A stretch of 9,270 nt of DNA. Source: Cytophagaceae bacterium (GTDB taxonomy: Bacteria; Bacteroidota; Bacteroidia; Cytophagales; Spirosomataceae). The stretch spans positions 1 to 9,270 of the forward strand of contig CANIYB010000076.1 in assembly GCA_947471105.1 (NCBI GenBank). Direction: 5' to 3'. The notes beneath the pieces were generated by a model. It was given only the letters and a program-made list of their open reading frames with translations, ran no database searches and was not told the DNA's origin. The position numbers were made by a program, and so were the translations under genes. The number at the start of each line of letters is the position of its first letter. Position 1 is the first letter of the stretch. Positions 1-6,853 of the stretch are shown piece by piece.

Positions 1-72
1 TTTGGAGGAACAACAAGCAATGTCTATTCTCCAGCTAAATCATTGGTTATTGGTCTTTCATTCTCTTTATAA
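1..72 (+). CDS. SusC/RagA-type TonB-dependent outer-membrane receptor, C-terminal end only
   Basis: The first 72 bases read in frame as 23 codons ending in TAA; the gene begins upstream of the window. The visible tail ends in SLVIGLSFSL, alternating hydrophobic residues of a last outer-membrane beta strand with the aromatic residue expected of the barrel-insertion signal. It lies 11 bases before a complete susD homologue, and SusC and SusD are almost always adjacent in this order. In that family SusC forms the TonB-driven barrel through which the ligand held by the SusD lid is imported. The identification rests on the tail and on the neighbour; the substrate cannot be read from this fragment. 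Confidence 0.8.
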   Translation, partial: FGGTTSNVYSPAKSLVIGLSFSL

Positions 73-83
73 ATTTCGGAATC

Positions 84-1565
84 ATGAAAAATAAAATATT
101 AATTCTCTTAGCTTTTGTTTTCAGCATGATCTCTTTTTCATGCGAAACAGTTTACTTGGATGCAAGCCCTACGGCAAGTATCGATGCGGGTGCTGCATAT
201 TCAACGACAAAAAATGCAGCTGCGGCGATTAACGGTATATATCGCTCATTTGTAGTACGTTATTTGAGTTCACAAGGTCATTCTGGCCATCCTGCGATGA
301 TGATTATTTTAGATCATTTAGGAGAAGACATGGTGATTGGTACCACGGCCGCTTCTTGGCATGTGGGGGAAACTCGTTGGACCGCGCACCGTTCTGACGT
401 CAACGTATTATCCCAATTTCCTTATGAAATGTATTATCGATTTATTGGTAATGCCAATATCGGAATAGCCAATATCGATAAAGCAGTAGGACCTCAATCA
501 GAAAAAAATAGCTTGAAGGGAGAGGCTTTGGCTTTACGTGCATTTAGTTATTTCAATTTAGTTCAGTTGTATGGCAAGCGCTATGATGCCGCAGCAAAAC
601 CTAATGCTCAATTAGGTGTGCCTTTAGTTTTAGAACCGACGACCGAAGGAAAAGCTAGAAATACCGTAGAAGATGTGTATACGCAAATCAATAAGGATTT
701 AGACGCTGCCGCTGCTTTGTTGACCTCTGCTCGGGCGAATAAATCTCACATCAATCTAAATGTGGTGAAGGGTTTGCAAGCAAGAGTGGCTTTGGTTCAG
801 CAAAACTGGGCTAATGCAGCTAAGTATGCGGCTGAGGCGCGTGCAGGTTATTTGCCTATGACAGCTGCTCAGTATGCGGATGGCTTTCAAGACATCGCAA
901 ATTCTGAGTGGATGTGGGGATTTGATCACTTAGAGGACCAAACAGAGTATTTCGGTGGGTACCATTCGTATATTTCTTGCAACTATAACTCAACGGTAAT
1001 TCGTACCTATCCAAAGGCGATAAATAGTTTGTTGTATAATCAAATTTCACCAACCGACGTTCGTGCCAGCATGTGGGTAAGAACTCCGACGGCAGCGAAT
1101 ACAGTTATTCCTCCAGGGGGTGTGCGTGTACCATTTTTAAATCAAAAATTCCGTTTGCCAGGTGTTCCATCTACGTCTGCCATGGGGGATGTGCCTTACA
1201 TGCGTGCAGCTGAAATGTATTTAATCGAGGCAGAGGCAAAAGTTCGTTTAGGTGATAATGCTGGAGCAGCCACTGTTCTAAGTGCGCTCATTAAGACGAG
1301 AGATGCTAATTATGTGACATCAACGAAAACAGGTACTGCTTTATTAGATGAGATTTTACTTCATCGCCGCATCGAATTATGGGGTGAAGGTCACCGATTC
1401 TTAGATTTGAAGCGTACAAATGCCCCTTTAAATCGGAATGGAGCAAACCATATCGCGTCTGTCGTTTTATTGTATGACGTGGCACCGGGTGATGTTCGAT
1501 GGGAATTCTTAATTCCTCGTCGTGAGATCAATTCCAACACGGCCATTGTTCAAAATCCATTGTAA
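84..1565 (+). CDS. RagB/SusD family nutrient-uptake outer-membrane lipoprotein
   Basis: A 493-residue protein of normal length for the family. Residues 1-20 form a lipoprotein signal peptide with a lipobox ending SFSC, so Cys20 would be lipidated and the protein anchored on the outer membrane. Family hallmarks are visible: the N-terminal segment around YLDASPTASI; a TPR-like helical block at about 143-167 containing GEALALRAFSYFNLVQLYG; and the C-terminal SusD domain with PYMRAAEMYLIEAEAK at about 371-385, a helix ending RRIELWGEGHRFLDLKR at about 428-444, and WEFLIPRREI near the end. SusD proteins cap the SusC barrel and bind a glycan or, in RagB-like members, a peptide. Which ligand applies here is unknown. 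The ATG at 84 gives an intact signal peptide. The gene is probably cotranscribed with the upstream susC homologue (11-base gap) and ends in a strong terminator. Confidence 0.95.
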   Translation: MKNKILILLAFVFSMISFSCETVYLDASPTASIDAGAAYSTTKNAAAAINGIYRSFVVRYLSSQGHSGHPAMMIILDHLGEDMVIGTTAASWHVGETRWTAHRSDVNVLSQFPYEMYYRFIGNANIGIANIDKAVGPQSEKNSLKGEALALRAFSYFNLVQLYGKRYDAAAKPNAQLGVPLVLEPTTEGKARNTVEDVYTQINKDLDAAAALLTSARANKSHINLNVVKGLQARVALVQQNWANAAKYAAEARAGYLPMTAAQYADGFQDIANSEWMWGFDHLEDQTEYFGGYHSYISCNYNSTVIRTYPKAINSLLYNQISPTDVRASMWVRTPTAANTVIPPGGVRVPFLNQKFRLPGVPSTSAMGDVPYMRAAEMYLIEAEAKVRLGDNAGAATVLSALIKTRDANYVTSTKTGTALLDEILLHRRIELWGEGHRFLDLKRTNAPLNRNGANHIASVVLLYDVAPGDVRWEFLIPRREINSNTAIVQNPL

Positions 1566-1583
1566 ATTTTTAATTTTAATGGG

Positions 1584-1616
1584 AAAGGTGGCTAATTTTT
1601 TAGCCACCTTTTTTTT
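1584..1616 (+). terminator. Rho-independent terminator closing the susC-susD unit
   Basis: A perfect 12-bp stem (AAAGGTGGCTAA at 1584-1595 pairing with TTAGCCACCTTT at 1600-1611) has a four-T loop and runs into an unbroken T tract at 1609-1616. It starts 18 bases after the susD stop codon and ends 27 bases before the ATG of the next gene. It should separate the susCD transcript from the peptidase gene. Confidence 0.93.
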
Positions 1617-1643
1617 ATATTGAAGCATCTTAAATCAATCAAA

Positions 1644-4049
1644 ATGAAAACATCATTACGTATCATTTCATTATTTCTTTTTGTAGTATCTGTGGCTTCT
1701 GCTCAAGATGCCATTGAATATCAGAAACCTCCTCAAGCAATCGCCGATTTACTATTGGCAAAACCCACTCCCAGTATCAGAATCGACAGTAAAGCGGAAT
1801 GGATGTTATTGAGTGAACGGAATTCTTATCCGACGGTGGAGGAGTTAGGCCAACCGGAAAACCGAATCGCAGGATTGCGCTTAAATCCCAATAATTTTTC
1901 TCAGAGTCGTCAACTATTTATCAATAGCCTGTCCTTGAAAAATGTAAAAACAAATCAAAGTTTCTCCATTATAGGGTTGCCTAAAAGTCCTTTGATTTCA
2001 AGTATATCATGGAGTCCTTCCGAGAAAAAAATTGCCTTTCTTCAAACTGAGTCCGACCGTGTCGATTTATTTGTGATCGATTTAGCCACTAAGAAAGCTT
2101 CCAAAATCAACCAAAAACCGCTAAATAATATCATGGGGAATGCCTATGTATGGGTGGACGATCAAACGATACTTTATAAATCCATCATCCATGCTGCTTC
2201 GGGGGCACCTAAAAAACCGATTACTCCTAAGGGACCTACGATCCAACAAAACATAGGAAAGGCAGCGCCAAGACCTACGTATCAGGACTTAATTAAATCG
2301 CCTTATGATGAACAATTGTTTGAGTATTATGCGCAGGCCCAATTGATCTTATCTAAAAATGGGCAGGAAAAAGGGTTAGGCAAAGCGGATATGTTCAGTG
2401 CGCTTTCCTTATCTCCCGATAAAAATTATGTACTGACTCGGACCATGAAAAAACCTTTCTCCTATGTGGTGCCCGCGTACGGTTTCGCATCAACAGTTGG
2501 CATCATGGACCTATCAGGGAAAACGGTCAAGGTATTAGCTGAGCTTCCATCAACCGAAAATGTCCCTTCTGGGTACGATAATACGCAAAATGTTCCAAGG
2601 GACTTTGAATGGAGGGATGATGAAGCCTCAACTGTTGTTTGGGCCATGCCTTTGGACAGCGGTTTGATCAAGAAGCCGGTTGATTTTCATGATGCGGTTT
2701 ACAGTCTTTCCGCTCCTTTTACAGGAGAAGCGAAGGAATTATTTAAAACGAAGTCAAGATTTTCAGGAACGACATGGGGGGACGCTAATTTAGCGCTGAT
2801 CACTGAAGTTTCTCGTGCAAAACAAAGTTCCCGAGTAAGTCGGTATAATTCAGGCACAAAAAGTGTCGAACTTTTGTTTGAACGCAACTTTACAGATGCT
2901 TACAATAGTCCCGGAATGCCTGTCTACCGAAAAAATAATTTTGGCCGATCGGTTATTCAAACAACTGATAATGGGACTAAAATACTCATGAATAATCCAG
3001 TAGGTTCATCGGCCAAAGGGGATTTGCCTTTTTTGGCTAAGTTTGATTTGGCTTCGAAAAAAAATGAAATCATTTGGCGCTCCACTGAAGGAAGTTTTGA
3101 GCAGGTGGAAGACGTGATTGATGCAGACAAATTAATTATTTTAACACGGAAAGAATCACAAAAAGAAGTTCCTAATTATTACATCAAGCATTTGATCACT
3201 AAGCAAGCGGACCAATTAATTACCAATTTTGTGAACCCTTATCCAGGTTTAGCGGGTATTTCAAAAGAGAAAATTAAGTACAAGCGCGCAGATGGCGTCG
3301 ATTTAACAGGTGATTTGTATTTACCCAAAGGCTATAACAAAGAAAAAGATGGTCCTTTGCCCGTGTTGATTTGGGCTTATCCGCGTGAATTTAATTCGGC
3401 TGCGGATGCGGCACAAATTCGAGGTAGCAAGGATCGGTTCACGACTTTAAGTTGGGCTTCCCCCATCTATTACGTCACTCAGGGTTTTGCCATTTTAGAT
3501 AATGCCGAAATGCCTATCGTGGCCACTGGGGGTGACAAAAAACCGAACGATAATTTTGTCGAGCAATTAAAGTTGAATGCGGAGGCAGCGATCAATTATT
3601 TGTCGGAATTAGGTGTAGGTGATCGTAAGCGAATGGCGGTAGGTGGCCATAGTTATGGGGCTTTTATGACGGCTAATTTATTGGCTCATACGGATTTGTT
3701 CAAAGCGGGAATCGCTCGAAGCGGAGCTTATAATCGAAGCTTGACCCCTTTTGGTTTTCAAAATGAGGACCGTACGTATTGGCAAGCACCCAAATTGTAT
3801 TTTGAAATGAGTCCATTCAGTTATGCCGATAAAATCAAGGAGCCCATTTTGTTAATTCATGGGGAAGCGGATGATAATACGGGTACTTATCCGATCAATA
3901 GTGAGCGTTTATATGCTGCCATTAAGGGCAATGGAGGAACTACTCGTTTTGTTTTCTTGCCTTATGAAGCGCATAGTTACCGAGGGAAAGAAAATTTATT
4001 GCACATGCTGTGGGAACAAAATAATTGGCTGCAAAAGTTTGTGAAATAA
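1644..4049 (+). CDS. Secreted S9 family serine peptidase, glutamyl endopeptidase type (S9D)
   Basis: An 801-residue prolyl-oligopeptidase-fold protein. Residues 1-20 are a signal peptide (likely cleavage VASA|Q), placing it in the periplasm or outside. A beta-propeller region follows, with stretches I recognise from plant chloroplast glutamyl endopeptidase (CGEP): PKGPTIQQN near 196, TYQDLIKSPYDEQLFEYYA near 212-230, and VPRDFEWRDDEASTVVWA near 318-335. The alpha/beta-hydrolase domain begins near residue 540. Its triad appears complete: Ser670 in GGHSYGAF, Asp743 in HGEADDNTG, and His777 in YEAHSY. The segment IARSGAYNRSLTPFGFQNED also matches the CGEP subgroup. Family knowledge predicts cleavage after Glu in peptides; specificity here is inferred. 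A TTG at 1620 in the same frame would put a charged extension before the signal peptide and sits just after the terminator, so the ATG at 1644 is preferred. No clear own promoter was found. Confidence 0.93.
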   Translation: MKTSLRIISLFLFVVSVASAQDAIEYQKPPQAIADLLLAKPTPSIRIDSKAEWMLLSERNSYPTVEELGQPENRIAGLRLNPNNFSQSRQLFINSLSLKNVKTNQSFSIIGLPKSPLISSISWSPSEKKIAFLQTESDRVDLFVIDLATKKASKINQKPLNNIMGNAYVWVDDQTILYKSIIHAASGAPKKPITPKGPTIQQNIGKAAPRPTYQDLIKSPYDEQLFEYYAQAQLILSKNGQEKGLGKADMFSALSLSPDKNYVLTRTMKKPFSYVVPAYGFASTVGIMDLSGKTVKVLAELPSTENVPSGYDNTQNVPRDFEWRDDEASTVVWAMPLDSGLIKKPVDFHDAVYSLSAPFTGEAKELFKTKSRFSGTTWGDANLALITEVSRAKQSSRVSRYNSGTKSVELLFERNFTDAYNSPGMPVYRKNNFGRSVIQTTDNGTKILMNNPVGSSAKGDLPFLAKFDLASKKNEIIWRSTEGSFEQVEDVIDADKLIILTRKESQKEVPNYYIKHLITKQADQLITNFVNPYPGLAGISKEKIKYKRADGVDLTGDLYLPKGYNKEKDGPLPVLIWAYPREFNSAADAAQIRGSKDRFTTLSWASPIYYVTQGFAILDNAEMPIVATGGDKKPNDNFVEQLKLNAEAAINYLSELGVGDRKRMAVGGHSYGAFMTANLLAHTDLFKAGIARSGAYNRSLTPFGFQNEDRTYWQAPKLYFEMSPFSYADKIKEPILLIHGEADDNTGTYPINSERLYAAIKGNGGTTRFVFLPYEAHSYRGKENLLHMLWEQNNWLQKFVK

Positions 4050-4062
4050 GAGTATTGAGTTT

Positions 4063-4105
4063 TCAATCTTCTCGATCCAGAGTATTTTGGGGTCGAGAAG
4101 ATTGA
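4063..4105. terminator. Long hairpin, likely bidirectional terminator between convergent genes
   Basis: TCAATCTTCTCGA (4063-4075) and TCGAGAAGATTGA (4093-4105) are perfect inverted copies, 13 bp. The stem can extend inward by one G-T and two G-C pairs, leaving an 11-base loop. It lies between the stop of the plus-strand peptidase gene (4049) and the stop of the minus-strand toxin gene (4110), as expected for a shared terminator. The flanks have only short T-rich runs, so it is not a textbook intrinsic terminator in either direction; it might act instead as an RNA 3'-end stabiliser. Confidence 0.72.
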
Positions 4106-4109
4106 TTTA

Positions 4110-4448
4110 TTACCCTATATCCAATACAATTTTCAAATTGGTTTTCAATTGGGATATTTGGGTTTTTGACAGCGTGCCAATTTTCTTCATCATTCTATTG
4201 TTGTCAATCGCCCGGATTTGGTCTACGAGAATATCACTTAATTGATCTAAAGTTCCTTTGTTTAGGTGTACTCTTAAAATGGTGGCACCCAAATTGATTT
4301 GTGAGGTAATTGGGCAAATTAACGTAGAGGGATGTACGGAATTCATCAAATTTGTTTGAACCACAACCACTGGCCTAGTTTTGCCAGGTTCAGTTCCCCG
4401 ACTAGGACTTAAATTGGCCAACCAAATTTCATATTGATTAATCTTCAT
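4110..4448 (-). CDS. mazF: MazF/PemK-type endoribonuclease toxin
   Basis: A 112-residue protein with the MazF/PemK fold signature: an N-terminal strand with YEIWLANLSP, then GTEPGKTRPVVVVQ, the LICPITS strand, and SDILVDQIRAIDNNRM followed by IGTLS. Arg25 (in KTRPVVV) and Thr48 (in PIT) occupy the positions of the catalytic Arg and Thr of Bacillus subtilis MazF, so the toxin looks intact. The family cleaves mRNA at short single-stranded motifs and arrests growth; the recognition motif here is unknown. Its ATG lies inside the end of the antitoxin gene (11-base overlap), which implies translational coupling, with antitoxin made first. There is no signal peptide, so it is cytoplasmic. Confidence 0.93.
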   Translation of the reverse strand: MKINQYEIWLANLSPSRGTEPGKTRPVVVVQTNLMNSVHPSTLICPITSQINLGATILRVHLNKGTLDQLSDILVDQIRAIDNNRMMKKIGTLSKTQISQLKTNLKIVLDIG

Positions 4449-4668
4449 CTCTCAATAACTCAAACTCTTTCAGTATTTCCAACGAATTTTCACTAACCAG
4501 TTTTGATTCTTGAGTTAGTTGATTTTTCAATATGCGCCTCTTTTGGTAGGTATTGTATAAATTCACCGCCTCATTAATATATCTATTTCTAGCTATTTTT
4601 AAATGACTGGTGATTTCTTCTGCCTCTGCATAAATAGGATCGTCAAGTTTTAAGGATAATGTTTTCAT
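4438..4668 (-). CDS. Ribbon-helix-helix-like antitoxin partner of MazF
   Basis: A 76-residue protein immediately upstream of and overlapping the toxin gene. The first 45 residues (TLSLKLDDPIYAEAEEI, then RNRYINEAVNLYNTY) look like a short beta strand followed by two helices, as in CopG/MetJ-type DNA-binding antitoxins. The C-terminal half, from about residue 46 to the acidic end LLRDED, would be the flexible part that wraps and neutralises MazF. This is not the AbrB-like fold of Escherichia coli MazE, so I give no gene symbol. Such dimers usually repress their own promoter, and an 18-bp palindrome lies 26 bases upstream of the start codon. Two 60-base lines inside the gene count to 30% GC, against about 38-42% in sampled lines of the susD and peptidase genes, mildly suggesting a separate origin. 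Confidence 0.85.
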   Translation of the reverse strand: MKTLSLKLDDPIYAEAEEITSHLKIARNRYINEAVNLYNTYQKRRILKNQLTQESKLVSENSLEILKEFELLRDED

Positions 4669-4681
4669 CTCATTTTTTTTA

Positions 4682-4689
4682 CAAAGGTA
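4682..4689 (-). promoter_or_regulatory. Candidate -7 promoter box for the antitoxin-toxin operon
   Basis: Read on the minus strand this is TACCTTTG, an exact match to the Bacteroidota -7 consensus TAnnTTTG. It lies 13 bases upstream of the antitoxin ATG, so the leader would be about 8-10 bases. I see no TTTG or TTG at the expected -33 distance. The sequence downstream of it is an A-rich run without a Shine-Dalgarno motif, as is usual in this phylum. Confidence 0.6.
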
Positions 4690-4694
4690 TACAT

Positions 4695-4712
4695 TAAAAG
4701 TATATACTTTTA
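4695..4712. promoter_or_regulatory. Perfect 18-bp palindrome, candidate antitoxin operator
   Basis: TAAAAGTATATACTTTTA is its own reverse complement over all 18 bases. It lies in the spacer just upstream of the minus-strand -7 box and touches the plus-strand -7 box by two bases. A related short palindrome, GTATAC at 4687-4692, lies beside it and resembles its GTATATAC core. Ribbon-helix-helix antitoxins typically bind such short inverted repeats and repress their operon. Binding is inferred. In a region hand-counted at about 17% GC (4681-4740), AT-rich palindromes are more likely by chance than elsewhere, though 18 exact bases remains notable. Confidence 0.65.
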
Positions 4713-4718
4713 CTTTTG
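4711..4718 (+). promoter_or_regulatory. Candidate -7 promoter box for the PhoD-like phosphatase gene
   Basis: TACTTTTG on the plus strand matches TAnnTTTG exactly. A start about 6 bases downstream would give a leader of about 30 bases before the ATG at 4757. No -33 TTTG is visible at the expected spacing. Its first two bases belong to the 18-bp palindrome, so a repressor bound there would cover this promoter. Confidence 0.5.
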
Positions 4719-4756
4719 ATTAATTTTCTTTAATTTGATTCCTTAATTATATCTTG

Positions 4757-6166
4757 ATGACTTTGCTTTTCAATCGATTTTCATTTTTCACTTTATTATT
4801 TCTGGCTTTTTATGTCAAAATTTCAGCCCAACAAGTGTATTTCACGACGGGCTTTAAAGTCAGCGAGCTAAGTTCTGACCATGCGACCGTTTGGACTCGT
4901 TTGTGTGAAAAGGAAAAACCAAATCCGGTGGTCCATCAGCGGTTAAAACAGGTTTTTAGGCATCCGATTGACTTTGATGAAAACATGCCCATTGGCAAGA
5001 TGGACGGCGCAGTTCTTGGAACAGCTGGTTGGGTTCGAATTACCTTAAAATCAGGCCCCTCTGAAATTTCAAGTGGCTGGTTGGCAGCCAGTCAGGAGAG
5101 GGATTTTACTGTTTTCTATTCCTTTAAGGAGTTGAAGCCCAATACGAAATATGAAGTTAGGCTGGAGGGAAAGTCGACTGAAAAGGGGTTGGTTCAGCAA
5201 GCAAAAGGGAATTTCACTACGGCTCCACGTATGTATGATAAAAAAGAATTGAACCTGACAACCTCTACCTGTCAATATTTTTGGAGCCATGATGATTCAT
5301 TAAAAGGATTCCATACTTACACTAGTATGGCTCTTTTGAAACCGGATCTTTTTGTCCAAACAGGGGATTATGTGTATTATGATAAGCCGGGACCTATGGC
5401 GAATACGCCTGAAAAAGCGCGGCACAAATGGCATGCGATGGATGCTTGGCCCTCATTAAAATCATTTTATCAATTTACGCCTGTGTATATGTTGAAGGAT
5501 GACCATGATTTATTAGCTGATGATGTGCATCCAGGTTCGGCTAATTTTGGCCAACTGACCATTTCGGAGGGATTAAAAATTTGGCATGAAAATGTACCTC
5601 TAACTGATAAACCGTACCGGACTTTGCGCTGGGGGAAAGATGTTCAGCTATGGTTTTTAGAGGGGCGAGAATACCGAAGCAATAATGATATGCCTGATGG
5701 AGCGACAAAAACGATTTGGGGAATCGAGCAAAAGAATTGGCTCATTAATACCATGCAGCAATCAGATGCGACCTATAAAATCATTTTTTCTCCTACGCCT
5801 ATCGTAGGGCCTGACCGGGGAGCTAAGGCTGACAATCATTCAAATCTTGCTTTTAAAACAGAAGGGGATTGGGCGAGGAGCTTGTTGTCGGACCAAAAGG
5901 CCATTGTTGTTAATGGCGATCGGCATTGGCAATATGTTTCTAAGGATGCGTCGACTGGATTAATGGAGTTTGGTTCAGGACCTGTTAGTGACTTTCATGC
6001 GCAGGGTTGGCCCCCTAATGAGAAAAGACCTGAGCATCAGTTCCTCCGTGTAGCAGGTGGTTTTCTTGGTATTAAAATGGTTTATGAACAGCAAAAACCC
6101 ATTTTATACTTGACTCATTATGACGTAATGGGAAAGAAGTTGCACGAAGAAGGAATCAAAAAATAA
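4757..6166 (+). CDS. Secreted PhoD-like alkaline phosphatase / metallophosphatase
   Basis: A 469-residue protein with a signal peptide (likely cleavage after ISA, residue 24). The N-terminal 50-150 region resembles the Fn3-like domain of PhoD-type enzymes (FTTGFKVSELSSDHATVWTRL). The metallophosphatase core follows: Cys172 in STCQYF, GDYVYYD with Asp204 and Tyr207, the DDHD box at 248-251, and NGDRHW with Asp388 and His390. In PhoD the Cys, Asp and Tyr of these boxes bind the iron of a calcium-iron centre, so the metal site looks complete. The family hydrolyses phosphate mono- and diesters; the substrate here is not determined. FGSGPVSDFHAQGWPP near 413-428 is a typical C-terminal element. 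The ATG at 4757 is preferred over the overlapping TTG at 4754, and no ribosome-binding site is evident. The gene is divergent from the toxin-antitoxin operon. Confidence 0.88.
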   Translation: MTLLFNRFSFFTLLFLAFYVKISAQQVYFTTGFKVSELSSDHATVWTRLCEKEKPNPVVHQRLKQVFRHPIDFDENMPIGKMDGAVLGTAGWVRITLKSGPSEISSGWLAASQERDFTVFYSFKELKPNTKYEVRLEGKSTEKGLVQQAKGNFTTAPRMYDKKELNLTTSTCQYFWSHDDSLKGFHTYTSMALLKPDLFVQTGDYVYYDKPGPMANTPEKARHKWHAMDAWPSLKSFYQFTPVYMLKDDHDLLADDVHPGSANFGQLTISEGLKIWHENVPLTDKPYRTLRWGKDVQLWFLEGREYRSNNDMPDGATKTIWGIEQKNWLINTMQQSDATYKIIFSPTPIVGPDRGAKADNHSNLAFKTEGDWARSLLSDQKAIVVNGDRHWQYVSKDASTGLMEFGSGPVSDFHAQGWPPNEKRPEHQFLRVAGGFLGIKMVYEQQKPILYLTHYDVMGKKLHEEGIKK

Positions 6167-6253
6167 GCGTGCGTTTCCAATTTTATTGGTTAATTTGAAA
6201 AAATATCTCGAAAAATTTTGTGATTTATCTTGTACCTAAAACCTATTATTGAT

Positions 6254-6850
6254 ATGAAAAATTTACTCATTGTGGCCATCTTGTTTTTGAGTTTCCAACA
6301 AACATCTCTGGCCAAAGAGCCCAAATTAAAAAAGATTTTTACGGGTAAAAACCTCGATGGTTGGAAATTGCCAGAAGATTTAACTTGTTGGCGAGCCGAA
6401 AAAGGCATCCTTTATGTGCGCAACAACGCGGCTAGAAAAGGAAGTAATTTATGGACGGAGAAGTCGTATACCAATTTCATTTTCCAGGCAGATTATTTGT
6501 TAGGGGATGGGGTGGTTGATTCGGGTGTATGGATGCGTTCAGAAAATGACCAAATCCAAATAGGCATTTCAGGTTCATTAAAACGAGACTTAACGGGTTC
6601 TCCATATATTCCAAAACTTAGATATCCAGTAGAAGCGAAGGGGGTTTTGGAGTTAATCAAACCGACCGATTGGAACACCATGAAAATTAAAATGGAGGGG
6701 AAAACCTATACCGTTTGGTTAAATGGCGTGGAGGTGATGACGTATACTTCTGAAACCATTCCAGCTTCAGGGCCCGTGGGTCTTCAATTGCATCCTGGGA
6801 ATACCATGTCGATTCAATACCGCAACATCCGTTTGGCTGAGTTGCCTTAA
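6254..6850 (+). CDS. Secreted DUF1080 (3-keto-disaccharide hydrolase-type) domain protein
   Basis: A 198-residue protein: signal peptide at 1-20 (SLA|K), then a single DUF1080/PF06439 concanavalin-like beta-sandwich. Family features are IFTGKNLDGWKLP near 28-40, CWRAEKGILYVRN at 45-57, YTNFIFQADYLL near 72-83, SGVWMRS, then DWNTMKIKMEGKTYTVWLNGVEV at about 139-161 and GPVGLQLHPG near 173-182. Some members act on 3-keto-glycosides; many are uncharacterised and may simply bind carbohydrate. It is close to the minimum one-domain length and has no partner domain. The ATG at 6254 gives a proper signal peptide; an in-frame TTG at 6230 would add eight residues before it and is less likely. The 87-base gap after the phosphatase gene has no convincing terminator, so cotranscription is possible. 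Confidence 0.88.
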   Translation: MKNLLIVAILFLSFQQTSLAKEPKLKKIFTGKNLDGWKLPEDLTCWRAEKGILYVRNNAARKGSNLWTEKSYTNFIFQADYLLGDGVVDSGVWMRSENDQIQIGISGSLKRDLTGSPYIPKLRYPVEAKGVLELIKPTDWNTMKIKMEGKTYTVWLNGVEVMTYTSETIPASGPVGLQLHPGNTMSIQYRNIRLAELP

Positions 6851-6853
6851 CGA

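Noticed and set aside
1620..1643. TTG at 1620 as the start of the S9 peptidase
   Set aside because: It would place eight extra, lysine-rich residues before an otherwise standard signal peptide and would start four bases after the terminator T tract. The ATG at 1644 fits better.
6177..6189. Short inverted repeat CCAAT-TTT-ATTGG after the phosphatase gene, as a possible terminator
   Set aside because: The stem is only five base pairs with a three-base loop and lacks a real T tract; it is likely chance in AT-rich DNA.
6226..6233. TATCTTGT as a promoter -7 box for the DUF1080 gene
   Set aside because: It does not match TAnnTTTG fully, and no TTTG occurs at the right distance upstream, so it was left out of the features.
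84..6850. A single polysaccharide-utilisation locus running from susC to the DUF1080 gene
   Set aside because: Two hairpin terminators, an opposing toxin-antitoxin operon and the absence of any named glycoside hydrolase, lyase or sensor gene argue against one coordinated locus.
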